Part shown: positions 1 through 6,544 of the stretch, piece after piece
How the letters are laid out: each line of letters begins with the position of its first letter
Position numbering within the stretch: position 1 is the first letter of the stretch
Assembly (NCBI GenBank): GCA_030627145.1
Contig: DAOUSQ010000059.1
Location: 1 to 6,700 of the forward strand
Source: Syntrophomonadaceae bacterium
GTDB lineage: Bacteria > Bacillota_B > Syntrophomonadia > Syntrophomonadales > Syntrophomonadaceae
Length of the DNA stretch: 6,700 nt
Direction of reading: 5' to 3'
Notes under the pieces: generated by a model
The model's database searches: none
What the model saw: only the letters and a program-made list of their open reading frames with translations
What the model was told of the DNA's origin: nothing
Made by a program: the position numbers and the translations under genes

Positions 1-179
1 TGCTTGCTTAAAAGAAATCCTTACACCTAACTCCTCACTCCTATCTTACTTATTATTCTTGGTCAAAAAACATCCATGCTTTAGTATTACATCAAATTAG
101 GTATTGTCAACTCCAAAAGTTAAGTTAATAATATACAAGAATTTAACATGCAAAATATTCACCTTATACAGTTCATGTT
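1..179. other. Intergenic region downstream of the dCMP deaminase gene
   Basis: No convincing coding region is seen on either strand. The stretch is AT-rich. Read leftward it follows the dCMP deaminase stop and contains a weak 6-bp inverted repeat (AACATG/CATGTT, about 146-178) with no U-run after it, so it is not called a terminator. It also holds a promoter-like TTGACA box, listed separately. Purine-rich GGAG/GAGG stretches (minus strand, about 30-45) lie near the left end, but no start codon follows them at a useful distance inside the window. The next gene in the leftward direction lies outside; in Bacillota it is often upp, but that is only inference from synteny. Confidence 0.6.
83..110 (-). 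promoter_or_regulatory. Possible sigma-A-type promoter reading leftward
   Basis: On the minus strand a perfect -35 box TTGACA (110-105) is followed after 16 nt by AATACT (88-83), which matches TATAAT at 4 of 6 positions. It lies downstream of the dCMP deaminase gene and points out of the left edge, so it would serve the next leftward gene and give it transcription independent of the prfA-glyA operon. In AT-rich DNA such matches arise by chance, and the -10 box is only fair. Confidence 0.33.
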
Positions 180-635
180 TTATTGTTTGCATTTTAAGAC
201 TAATTCAATCCCCGCTTCTTTCATAAACTCGAGTGCCAGATCATCATGAAAATTACCACGGTGAATAATTTTTATTATCCCCGCGTTTATTATCATGCGA
301 GCACAAATAATGCATGGCTGATTGGTACAATAAAGGACAGCATCTTTAGTTGATACCCCATAATAAGCCGCATTGATTATGGCATTCTGTTCTGCATGGA
401 CACCCCGGCACAGTTCATATCTCTGTCCGGATGGAATCTCTTCATCATCACGCAAACAACCAATATCCAGGCAATGCCTCAATCCTCTTGGAGCACCATT
501 ATACCCAGTAGATATTATTCGTTCATCACGTACAAGAACTGCCCCCACCTGTCTCCTCAGGCAGGTGGATCTACTGGCAACAAGTTCAGCCAACTGTAAA
601 AAATATTCATCCCAATCAGGTCTATTTATTTTCAT
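180..635 (-). CDS. Deoxycytidylate (dCMP) deaminase, ComEB-like
   Basis: A cytosolic zinc enzyme that deaminates dCMP to dUMP, the substrate of thymidylate synthase. The 151-residue product has the cytidine/deoxycytidylate deaminase signature: HAE (His80, catalytic Glu82) and PCxxC (Cys108, Cys111), giving the His/Cys/Cys zinc site and proton-shuttling glutamate. The N-terminal WDEYF...LA..VASRSTC and the GYNGAPRGL segment are typical of dCMP deaminases rather than of free-cytidine deaminases or tRNA adenosine deaminases. I chose the ATG at 635 because AAGAGGTT lies 5 nt upstream and the protein then begins [12 protein letters not shown], the usual family start. A longer frame to 743 would add 36 residues unlike the family and run into glyA. 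The gene follows glyA by 22 nt, so co-transcription is likely; GlyA supplies the methylene-THF that thymidylate synthase uses together with the dUMP made here. B. subtilis ComEB is the named relative, but a competence role cannot be inferred. Confidence 0.93.
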   Translation of the reverse strand: MKINRPDWDEYFLQLAELVASRSTCLRRQVGAVLVRDERIISTGYNGAPRGLRHCLDIGCLRDDEEIPSGQRYELCRGVHAEQNAIINAAYYGVSTKDAVLYCTNQPCIICARMIINAGIIKIIHRGNFHDDLALEFMKEAGIELVLKCKQ

Positions 636-640
636 TGGAT

Positions 641-648
641 AACCTCTT
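641..648 (-). promoter_or_regulatory. Ribosome binding site of the dCMP deaminase gene
   Basis: The minus strand reads AAGAGGTT with 5 nt before the ATG at 635. This site decides the start: it favours the 151-residue protein over the 187-residue extension beginning at 743. Confidence 0.75.
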
Positions 649-657
649 ATTTTTTCT

Positions 658-1908
658 TTATATGCCATAAAGTGGATATTTAGCACATAAGCTTCGCACA
701 ATATTCCTGGCTTCTTCAAGTTTCTGTTGATTTTCCGGATCATTAAGTGCTATTGATATTGCCCGTGCTACTTCCTTCATGTCATCACCATTCATCCCCC
801 TGCTGGTAAGAGCTGGGGTACCTAATCGTATTCCGCTGGTCACCATGGGGGATTCAGGATCGAAGGGTATGGTGTTTTTATTTACAGTAATGTTGACTGA
901 TTCCAGTATTGCTTCAGCTTCTTTTCCTGTCAGTCCCCTGGGTCTAACATCTACCAGCATAAGGTGATTATCTGTCCCTCCTGAAGCCAGTCTCAAACCA
1001 TTTTTCACCAGAGAAGAAGCCATTACCTCTGCATTTTCTATTATTCTTTGCTGGTATTGCCTAAACTCTTCAGATAACGCTTCTTTAAAACATACAGCCT
1101 TGGCAGCAATCACATGCATGAGAGGTCCTCCCTGTATTCCTGGAAATACAGCACTATCGATCTTTCTAGCCCATTCCTGGTTACAAAGAATAAATCCTCC
1201 CCTTGGCCCACGCAGAGTCTTGTGGGTAGTAGAACTAACAAAATGAGCATAGGGAACCGGGTTGGGATGTAATCCAGCAGCTACAAGTCCAGCAATATGA
1301 GCCATGTCGACAAACAGGTATGCCCCTACTTCTTCGGCTATCTCCCTGAATTTCGCAAAGTCTATTATCCGGGGATAAGCACTTGCCCCAGCAACAATCA
1401 TTGCTGGTTTTGTTTCCAGAGCTATTTTCCTGACTTGATCATAGTCAATAGTTTCAGATTCTGCATCCACTCCATATTCTACAAAATTAAAATATTTACC
1501 CGATATGTTAACCCGGCTACCATGTGTGAGATGACCTCCATGGCTTAAGTTCATCCCCATTATTGTATCACCAGGTTGTACAGCTGCAAAATATACCGCG
1601 GTATTTGCCTGGGCACCTGAATGAGGTTGTACATTAGCATGTTCTGCCCCAAAGATCTCTTTGACTCGTTCCCGGGCAAGGTCCTCAACAACATCTACAT
1701 GTTCGCATCCACCATAATATCTTTTGCCAGGATAACCTTCTGCATATTTATTGGTCATTACTGAACCCTGAGCTGCTATAACTGCCCGGGAAACAAAGTT
1801 TTCAGAGGCTATTAATTCCAACTTGTTGTTTTGTCTTAATTCCTCATTTTTTATTGCTTCAGCCACTTCAGGGTCAACAGGTTTTACATATTGCTCTATA
1901 TAGTCCAA
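658..1908 (-). CDS. glyA: Serine hydroxymethyltransferase
   Basis: A PLP enzyme of the cytosol that interconverts serine plus tetrahydrofolate with glycine plus 5,10-methylene-THF, the main source of one-carbon units. The product is 416 residues, normal for bacterial GlyA (about 410-420). Family motifs are all present: ELIASENF near residue 32, [15 protein letters not shown] (about 53-67), [18 protein letters not shown] with the cofactor-binding Asp, the PLP-lysine motif [12 protein letters not shown] (Lys230), and [10 protein letters not shown] near the C-terminus. The start is TTG at 1908: AAAGGAG ends 8 nt before it, and the protein then begins (M)[14 protein letters not shown], as in relatives. 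A TTG at 1926 would add six residues that lie over the ribosome site and overlap the upstream gene, so I reject it. The isomerase stop codon ends 1 nt before this TTG, implying translational coupling. No sign of damage. Confidence 0.97.
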   Translation of the reverse strand: MDYIEQYVKPVDPEVAEAIKNEELRQNNKLELIASENFVSRAVIAAQGSVMTNKYAEGYPGKRYYGGCEHVDVVEDLARERVKEIFGAEHANVQPHSGAQANTAVYFAAVQPGDTIMGMNLSHGGHLTHGSRVNISGKYFNFVEYGVDAESETIDYDQVRKIALETKPAMIVAGASAYPRIIDFAKFREIAEEVGAYLFVDMAHIAGLVAAGLHPNPVPYAHFVSSTTHKTLRGPRGGFILCNQEWARKIDSAVFPGIQGGPLMHVIAAKAVCFKEALSEEFRQYQQRIIENAEVMASSLVKNGLRLASGGTDNHLMLVDVRPRGLTGKEAEAILESVNITVNKNTIPFDPESPMVTSGIRLGTPALTSRGMNGDDMKEVARAISIALNDPENQQKLEEARNIVRSLCAKYPLYGI

Positions 1909-1909
1909 A

Positions 1910-2869
1910 TTATTGACTCCTTTCAAGATATTTTTTTTCTATAGTTTTTATTTTTTCTACTCTACGTAGATGTCTACCTGCTTGAAAATCTGTTTTTATA
2001 AAATTTTTAACAATATCTATGGCCAGGCCATTTCCAATTACCCGCGAACCAACAGCCAAAATATTAGCATCATTATGTTCCCTGGCAAGTCGGGCTGTAA
2101 AAATATTGTGACAGGTAGCTGCTCTAATGCCGGGGATTTTATTTGCAGCTATGGATATGCCAATCCCTGTTCCACATATTAACACCCCATAAATATTTTT
2201 ATTTAGAACCTCTTCTGCTACCTTCTCTGCAATATCAGGATAATCTACCGATTCATATGTAAGAGTGCCACAATCAATTACATCACTACCATCCTGTATT
2301 AAAAATTCAATTATTTCTTTTTTAAGATCAACCCCGGCATGATCACAACCAATAGCTATCTTCATGTCTTCACCTCTACTCACATAACTTTTTTCCGTAT
2401 TACCTTGCAAAATTTCAACCATAACCTTCTTCAGGAGTTCCTTTAGTTGTCGAGAGCTTTCTATGTACGCCTCTTGCCCCATTCCATAAGGATCTATGAT
2501 ATCTCTTCTGCTTTCACCGATAAATTCGCCGATGGAAAATATTTTATCTTTTTTTTCCGGGAACCTGTCCCCTAACTGCCTGCAATGTGCCTGCGTCATG
2601 GTAAGTATTAGATCAGCCCACCACACCAGATCTTTATCAATTTGCCGGGATTTATGATCGGATATATCAATACCTTCTAGAGACATTGCTTTTATTGCTT
2701 CCTGTGTAGCAGGTTGTCCATCAATAGCAAACAAACCTGCTGACACAACTTTACAGTCCTTTAATTCAAAAGCCCCTTTATATTCGGATAATAATTTTAA
2801 AAAAAAACCTTTTGCCATCGGGCTTCTACATGTATTACCTGTACACACAAATAATAACCTTTTTACCAT
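1910..2869 (-). CDS. Fused low-molecular-weight protein arginine phosphatase (YwlE-type) and ribose-5-phosphate isomerase B
   Basis: One uninterrupted 319-residue frame with two domains. Residues 1 to about 152 are a low-molecular-weight phosphatase: P-loop CTGNTCRS with nucleophile Cys9 and Arg15, and the acid motif DP at Asp126. Thr13 within the loop is the residue that in B. subtilis YwlE marks phospho-arginine rather than phospho-tyrosine specificity (family knowledge). Residues 169 to 319 are a complete RpiB/LacAB-family isomerase of 151 residues: [11 protein letters not shown] at its start, catalytic-type Cys232 in [17 protein letters not shown] at 253-255, and [12 protein letters not shown]. 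It would interconvert ribose-5-phosphate and ribulose-5-phosphate. The linker is about 16 polar residues (near [13 protein letters not shown]). In most Bacillota these are two adjacent genes (ywlE, ywlF). The second domain keeps its own GAGGTG site and ATG (2365), so a separate isomerase may also be made. The ATG at 2869 has GGGAGG 5 nt upstream, and mntP ends 1 nt before it. No assembly problem is visible, but loss of a stop codon by sequencing error cannot be excluded. Confidence 0.9.
   Translation of the reverse strand: MVKRLLFVCTGNTCRSPMAKGFFLKLLSEYKGAFELKDCKVVSAGLFAIDGQPATQEAIKAMSLEGIDISDHKSRQIDKDLVWWADLILTMTQAHCRQLGDRFPEKKDKIFSIGEFIGESRRDIIDPYGMGQEAYIESSRQLKELLKKVMVEILQGNTEKSYVSRGEDMKIAIGCDHAGVDLKKEIIEFLIQDGSDVIDCGTLTYESVDYPDIAEKVAEEVLNKNIYGVLICGTGIGISIAANKIPGIRAATCHNIFTARLAREHNDANILAVGSRVIGNGLAIDIVKNFIKTDFQAGRHLRRVEKIKTIEKKYLERSQ
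1917..1923 (-). promoter_or_regulatory. Ribosome binding site of glyA, deciding a TTG start
   Basis: The minus strand has AAAGGAG followed by 8 nt and TTG at 1908. The site lies inside the last codons of the upstream isomerase frame. Because the alternative TTG at 1926 is upstream of this site, the site settles the shorter 416-residue protein. Confidence 0.8.
2371..2376 (-). promoter_or_regulatory. Internal ribosome binding site for the isomerase domain
   Basis: The minus strand reads GAGGTG, then 5 nt, then ATG at 2365. That ATG encodes Met169 of the fused protein, exactly where free RpiB proteins begin ([11 protein letters not shown]). The site is what a separate rpiB gene would have. It suggests either a recent fusion or production of both the fused protein and a free 151-residue isomerase. 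Confidence 0.6.
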
Positions 2870-2870
2870 G

Positions 2871-3479
2871 CTATCCTCCCCTCAAGCCTCCATCTAAAAC
2901 CACTTTTATAGCCAGGATAAAAAGAGTTATACCTCCAATCATTTGAGCATAAACTCCTACAAACCTATTAAATATCTTTCCTCCGTAAAATCCTAAGAGT
3001 GTCATACCGCCAGCAACTATCCCTATAATAATCACAGTTATTAATATAGGCATTTTTAACGTACCCAAACTAAAACCTACTGTTAGGGCATCAATACTTA
3101 CAGTTAGTCCTAAAAGCAGTATGTTTCCCCAACCCTGTCCACCTGACAACCAATCATCTGTAAATATCTTCTGTCTTTCGCTAAATTTATAAACTCTAGG
3201 TTTTATCTGGTTATATCCTTTAATAAAAAAATCAATGGCAATATAAAAAAGAATTAATGCTCCCAGTCGTGCTGCCCAGACTCCAAGGATTTTCCCAACA
3301 ACAATCCCAAGGTTTAACCCCAAAAGAGGCATAAGTATATGAAAAATTCCAACTGTACCAGCAAATTTTAATTCATAACTACGACTTACCTTACCCATCC
3401 CCATACCCAGGGAAAGAGAAAAAGCGTCTAACCCTAATATTATGGCTACGAGTAATATAGTTATCAACTGCTCATACAT
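2871..3479 (-). CDS. mntP: Manganese efflux pump MntP family protein (YwlD-like)
   Basis: An integral membrane protein of 202 residues expected to export Mn2+. It has about six hydrophobic segments (roughly residues 5-27, 38-60, 66-86, 117-138, 143-165, 172-195) arranged as two related halves. Each half carries the conserved membrane-embedded acidic motif: GLDAFSLSLGMG (Asp18) in the first and SIDALTVGFSLG (Asp130) in the second, as in the MntP/DUF204 family. A polar loop of about 25 residues (about 90-115) joins the halves. The start at 3479 begins MYEQLITILLVAIILGLDAF, so the first helix follows at once. The ribosome site is modest (AAGAAGG, 8 nt upstream). The gene lies 94 nt after the Sua5 frame and 1 nt before the phosphatase fusion. 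Some mntP genes are controlled by the yybP-ykoY manganese riboswitch; I saw no such element in the short leader. Substrate is by family inference only. Confidence 0.9.
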   Translation of the reverse strand: MYEQLITILLVAIILGLDAFSLSLGMGMGKVSRSYELKFAGTVGIFHILMPLLGLNLGIVVGKILGVWAARLGALILFYIAIDFFIKGYNQIKPRVYKFSERQKIFTDDWLSGGQGWGNILLLGLTVSIDALTVGFSLGTLKMPILITVIIIGIVAGGMTLLGFYGGKIFNRFVGVYAQMIGGITLFILAIKVVLDGGLRGG

Positions 3480-3573
3480 TTAACAAACCTTCTTTACCTT
3501 ATTCGCCAGGCTATGATATAAAATAACTCTCTAAGAAGTTTGGATATAGTTTTTTTAGTATATATGTTTTCCT

Positions 3574-4562
3574 TTACCTTTCATTCTCTACCGATATGAC
3601 CATGTTTAACCTATCTAACAACGATAAGGTTATCCCGGTTAAATCACCTGGCAAAGGTTCAAATAGAAGAACATCAATATTATTTTCCTCTGCATCCCTT
3701 AATATTGAATATAATGAAATACTTTCACCTTTTAAATTTAACTCATACGCTTTATTTACATTATCATACCTGTAGTTGTTATTGTAATAAACAACTGCCA
3801 CTTTTTTATTATTAGCTAAATGCTGTACTAATTTAGCATTAAATTCTTCATAGGATCTACAAATCAAAACTAAAGTGTTACTGTGGTAATCTGATGCTTC
3901 TTCATCACACGAATCATAAACGTCAACTTTTCTCCCCAAAAGTTCTTCAATTTCTTCTACAGGCAGACCTCCACGTCTTAGTATCCTGCTGTACCCTTCA
4001 GAAAGATCAATAATAGTTGATTCCACCCCAATTCCAGTTGAACCGGCATCTAAAATAGCAGCTATTCTACCATCAAGATCAGCTCTGACATGTTCAGCAG
4101 TAACTGGACTGGAATGTCCTGAAATATTTGCACTGGGTGCTGCCAGGGGTCCTGTCTTTTCAATTAATGCCAGAGCCACCGGATGAGCTGGCATACGCAG
4201 TCCAACACTGTCCCCCCCCCCCTGACTATTGACGGCACACTCGCCCTGGCCGGTAAAATGATAGATAATGGCCCTGGCCAGAACTTCTCCATTAGAATTA
4301 TCGCCGATGAAGGCAGCTCATTTACCAGACCTTTTACCTGCTCCAGGTTGCTAACGTGGACCAGTAATGGCTTTTGAGACGGCCTTCTCTTGGCAATAAA
4401 AATTTTATTAACCGCCTCATGGTTAAAGGCTATCGCTCCAAGACCATAAACGGTTTCTGTAGGAAACGCTACCAGTTCTGAATTTCTTAATAATCCAGCA
4501 GCATGGTCAATTATCTCTGCTTCAGGTTTTAAAGCATTTACTTTCAGGATAAAGGTGTTCAG
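3574..4562 (-). pseudogene. L-threonylcarbamoyladenylate synthase (TsaC/Sua5/YwlC), frame broken at a G run
   Basis: Makes threonylcarbamoyl-AMP from threonine, bicarbonate and ATP, the first step of t6A37 modification of ANN-decoding tRNAs. The gene is present end to end but in two frames. The 5' part (CTG 4562 to the G run) encodes LVAFPTETVYGLGA, then the KRRPSQKPL segment and FWPGPLSIILP. The 3' part, readable from 4194 (MPAHPVALAL), carries LAAPSANISG, then the linker and the C-terminal Sua5 domain. The run has 11 G. Twelve (or nine) would join the frames as ...IVRGGGDSVGLRMPAHP, which matches the family's GG-x-D-(S/T)-V-G-x-RMP pattern, and would give 329 residues, normal for Sua5. As read, the 5' frame gains 15 unrelated residues and stops at 4164-4166 (132 residues). 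No ATG, GTG or TTG fits the start; CTG at 4562 follows AAAGGAG by 8 nt. A homopolymer miscount is the simplest explanation; true mutation, phase variation or slippage remain possible. Confidence 0.88.
4212..4222. repeat. 11-bp C/G homopolymer run inside the Sua5 gene
   Basis: Eleven consecutive C on the plus strand (G in the mRNA). It sits exactly where the reading frame of the threonylcarbamoyl-AMP synthase shifts. Other homopolymers in this AT-rich window are A or T runs; a C/G run of this length stands out. Such runs are prone to replication slippage and to length errors in sequencing. Confidence 0.95.
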
Positions 4563-4564
4563 GT

Positions 4565-5416
4565 TTACGGCTCCTTTCTGGCCTTTATTAAGCGATCGCG
4601 TCCTCCAAGATCTTTTATCACTTCGAATTCGGTAAAATTATGTACTATTTTAAAAGCTCTTTCACTCTGATTACAAGCAATTTCTAATAAAATGTATCCC
4701 CCCGGCTTCAACATATCATATGCCTGAGGTAATAAACGGCGGTAATTATCAAGTCCATCACCAGGAGCAACCAGCGCTGATACCGGCTCATTATTTTTTA
4801 CCCCGGGATCAAGTTCCCGGTACTCAATCTCAGGTATATAGGGTAAATTGGCAACAATTATATCGAATTGTTCTTCATCTTTTAATGGAGTCATTAAATC
4901 CCCCTCAAAGAAATTTACTTTGACCCCATGCCATGCAGCATTCTCCCTGGCAACCTCAAGTGCTTTTGTCGATAAATCCACTGCATATATCTCAGATCCC
5001 GGCAAATAAAAAGCAAGACTCACAGCAATAGCTCCTGACCCGGTCCCAACATCGCATATCCTGGTCCCTGTTTTTTCCTGTACCAGGCTCAATGCTGTCT
5101 CAACTAATAGTTCTGTTTCAGGTCGAGGTATAAGCACCGCAGGGGTAACCCTGAATTCGAGTGACATAAATTCTTTATAACCTGTAATATAAGCTACCGG
5201 CTCCCCATTTATTCTTCTTTTTATGTATTCCCGGAAATGGTCTCGTTCATCCTGATTCACAGGTGCATCATAATTAGCATATAAATAAACCCGGTCTTTT
5301 CCCAGAACACGGGCCAGTAGAACCTCCGCTTCTAGACGGGGCTCTTCAATAGCCTTTTCAGAGAAATACCGGGTAGTCCATTTCAGTAAATCTTTTATAC
5401 TCCACTCTGCCTGCAC
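4565..5416 (-). CDS. prmC: Peptide chain release factor N5-glutamine methyltransferase
   Basis: Uses S-adenosylmethionine to methylate the glutamine of the GGQ motif in release factors; its substrate RF1 is encoded just upstream. The product has 283 residues, usual for PrmC. An N-terminal helical recognition domain (about 1-85) leads to AYITGYKEFMSLEFRV and LIPRPETE (about 96-102), then the class I methyltransferase fold with DVGTGSGAIAVSLA (122-135, SAM-binding), AVDLS (145-149), and the active-site tetrapeptide NLPY (190-193) in place of the commoner NPPY. The C-terminal GGRDRLIKAR is also typical. The start is GTG at 5416, directly after the prfA stop with no spacer; AAAGGTGG lies within the last prfA codons, 5 nt upstream, so translation is probably coupled to prfA. 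The stop at 4565 lies 2 nt before the proposed Sua5 start. No truncation or frameshift is seen. Confidence 0.95.
   Translation of the reverse strand: MQAEWSIKDLLKWTTRYFSEKAIEEPRLEAEVLLARVLGKDRVYLYANYDAPVNQDERDHFREYIKRRINGEPVAYITGYKEFMSLEFRVTPAVLIPRPETELLVETALSLVQEKTGTRICDVGTGSGAIAVSLAFYLPGSEIYAVDLSTKALEVARENAAWHGVKVNFFEGDLMTPLKDEEQFDIIVANLPYIPEIEYRELDPGVKNNEPVSALVAPGDGLDNYRRLLPQAYDMLKPGGYILLEIACNQSERAFKIVHNFTEFEVIKDLGGRDRLIKARKEP
4571..4577 (-). promoter_or_regulatory. Ribosome binding site pointing to a CTG start for the Sua5 gene
   Basis: The minus strand has AAAGGAG, then 8 nt that include the prmC stop (TAA, 4567-4565), then CTG (4562-4560) followed by AAC ACC TTT ATC. Starting at CTG gives (M)NTFILKVNALKPEAEII, a plausible Sua5 N-terminus. 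No ATG, GTG or TTG lies in frame near this site. Confidence 0.6.
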
Positions 5417-6484
5417 TTAGTCCACCTTTTTCATCCGTTCTGCATGATCATAAGATATTAATGCATCAATAATTTCCTTTAGCTGTCCATCAAGAATACT
5501 ATCCAATTTATACACAGTAAGATTTATCCTGTGGTCACTAACTCTCCCCTGTGGAAAATTGTAAGTACGGATACGTTCACTCCGGTCTCCTGTCCCAACC
5601 TGGCTCTTACGAGTACCTGCAAGCTCTGCATTTTGTTCTGCTTCCATAATTTCCTTTAAACGTGCTCTTAAAACCCTTAACGCCTTGGCTTTATTTTTAT
5701 GCTGAGATTTTTCATCCTGGCACGTCACTACCAGCCCAGTGGGAATGTGGGTTATTCTTACTGCTGACTGAGTAGTGTTAACTGATTGTCCACCTGGTCC
5801 ACTGGAACAATATACATCTACTCTAATTTCACCAGGATCAATCTCTACTTCAACTTCCTCAGCTTCGGGTAAAACTGCTACAGTTGCTGCTGAAGTATGT
5901 ATTCTACCACCCGATTCGGTTGTAGGAATACGCTGAACTCGATGAACACCTGATTCATATTTTAGTTTGCTATAAGCTCCATTCCCATCTACCACAAAAA
6001 TGATCTCCTTTAATCCGCCAATGCCCGTGTAATGAGAATTCATAATATCTATTCTCCAACCCTGTTCTTCAGCATATCGTGTATACATACGAAACAAGTC
6101 ACTGGCAAATAAAGCTGCTTCATCGCCACCAGTACCTGCACGAATTTCCATAATAACACTTTTTTCATCATCCGGATCTTTTGGTAAAAGCAAAATCTTT
6201 AATTCTTTCTCTAACCTCTCTTTTTTTTCTTGCAGGACCTCCATTTCTTCCTTCAGCATTTGCTTGAATTCATCTTCCTGTTCCTCGTTAAGCATTTCCT
6301 GAGTATCTTTACTCTGTTGAAGTACTGATTTATATTCACAATATTTACTTACTATATCGTTTAAATCTGAATGAGCTTTGGCATATTTTTGAAATTTATT
6401 CTGGTCAGATATAACCTCGGGCGTGCTCAAGAGATCAGTTAGTTCATTATATTTTTTTTCCAGAATCTCAAGCTTTTGCAGCAT
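5417..6484 (-). CDS. prfA: Peptide chain release factor 1
   Basis: Recognises UAA and UAG in the ribosomal A site and triggers hydrolysis of peptidyl-tRNA. The 355-residue length is normal for RF1. An N-terminal coiled-coil region (about 1-100, rich in Glu and Lys) is followed by the PCRF domain with [16 protein letters not shown] (112-127). The stop-codon-reading P-x-T motif appears as PTT (187-189) within [26 protein letters not shown]2 would have SPF. The catalytic GGQ is at 231-233 in [20 protein letters not shown]; Gln233 is the expected PrmC methylation site. The C-terminal [19 protein letters not shown] block is intact. The ATG at 6484 has a strong AAGGAGG (6499-6493) 8 nt upstream. 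It is the first gene of the visible cluster and is immediately followed by prmC, the common bacterial pairing. Confidence 0.97.
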   Translation of the reverse strand: MLQKLEILEKKYNELTDLLSTPEVISDQNKFQKYAKAHSDLNDIVSKYCEYKSVLQQSKDTQEMLNEEQEDEFKQMLKEEMEVLQEKKERLEKELKILLLPKDPDDEKSVIMEIRAGTGGDEAALFASDLFRMYTRYAEEQGWRIDIMNSHYTGIGGLKEIIFVVDGNGAYSKLKYESGVHRVQRIPTTESGGRIHTSAATVAVLPEAEEVEVEIDPGEIRVDVYCSSGPGGQSVNTTQSAVRITHIPTGLVVTCQDEKSQHKNKAKALRVLRARLKEIMEAEQNAELAGTRKSQVGTGDRSERIRTYNFPQGRVSDHRINLTVYKLDSILDGQLKEIIDALISYDHAERMKKVD

Positions 6485-6492
6485 CTGAAAAA

Positions 6493-6499
6493 CCTCCTT
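6493..6499 (-). promoter_or_regulatory. Strong ribosome binding site of prfA
   Basis: The minus strand reads AAGGAGG with 8 nt before the ATG at 6484. It is among the best matches to the 16S rRNA 3' end in the window, and it confirms the prfA start. Confidence 0.85.
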
Positions 6500-6544
6500 G
6501 AATGAAACCTGGTTTTTTTCTCCTACTCATACTAGTTTGAAACA

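Noticed and set aside
146..178. Inverted repeat AACATG/CATGTT after the dCMP deaminase stop as a terminator
   Set aside because: The stem is only 6 bp of mostly A-T pairs with a long loop and no U-run. It is not a credible intrinsic terminator.
636..743. A 36-residue N-terminal extension of the dCMP deaminase
   Set aside because: It overlaps the end of glyA and does not resemble the family. The ATG at 635 has a ribosome site and the expected N-terminus.
1297..1548. Plus-strand open frame of 83 residues
   Set aside because: It lies wholly antisense to glyA and has no ribosome site or family resemblance.
1909..1926. glyA start at TTG 1926
   Set aside because: This would place the ribosome site AAAGGAG inside the coding region and add six residues absent from the family. 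TTG at 1908 is correctly spaced.
2799..2807. Nine-A/T run in the phosphatase domain as a slippery site
   Set aside because: The frame is intact across it (GFFLKLL) and no alternative product of interest follows. Such A/T runs are ordinary in this base composition.
4183..4377. Plus-strand open frame of 64 residues across the C run
   Set aside because: It is antisense to the strongly supported Sua5 gene, has no recognisable motif, and is a shadow frame.
6487..6519. AAAAACC...GGTTTTT pairing around the prfA ribosome site as a regulatory hairpin or plus-strand terminator
   Set aside because: The seven pairs are mostly A-T and easily arise in this AT-rich leader. They are too weak to claim.
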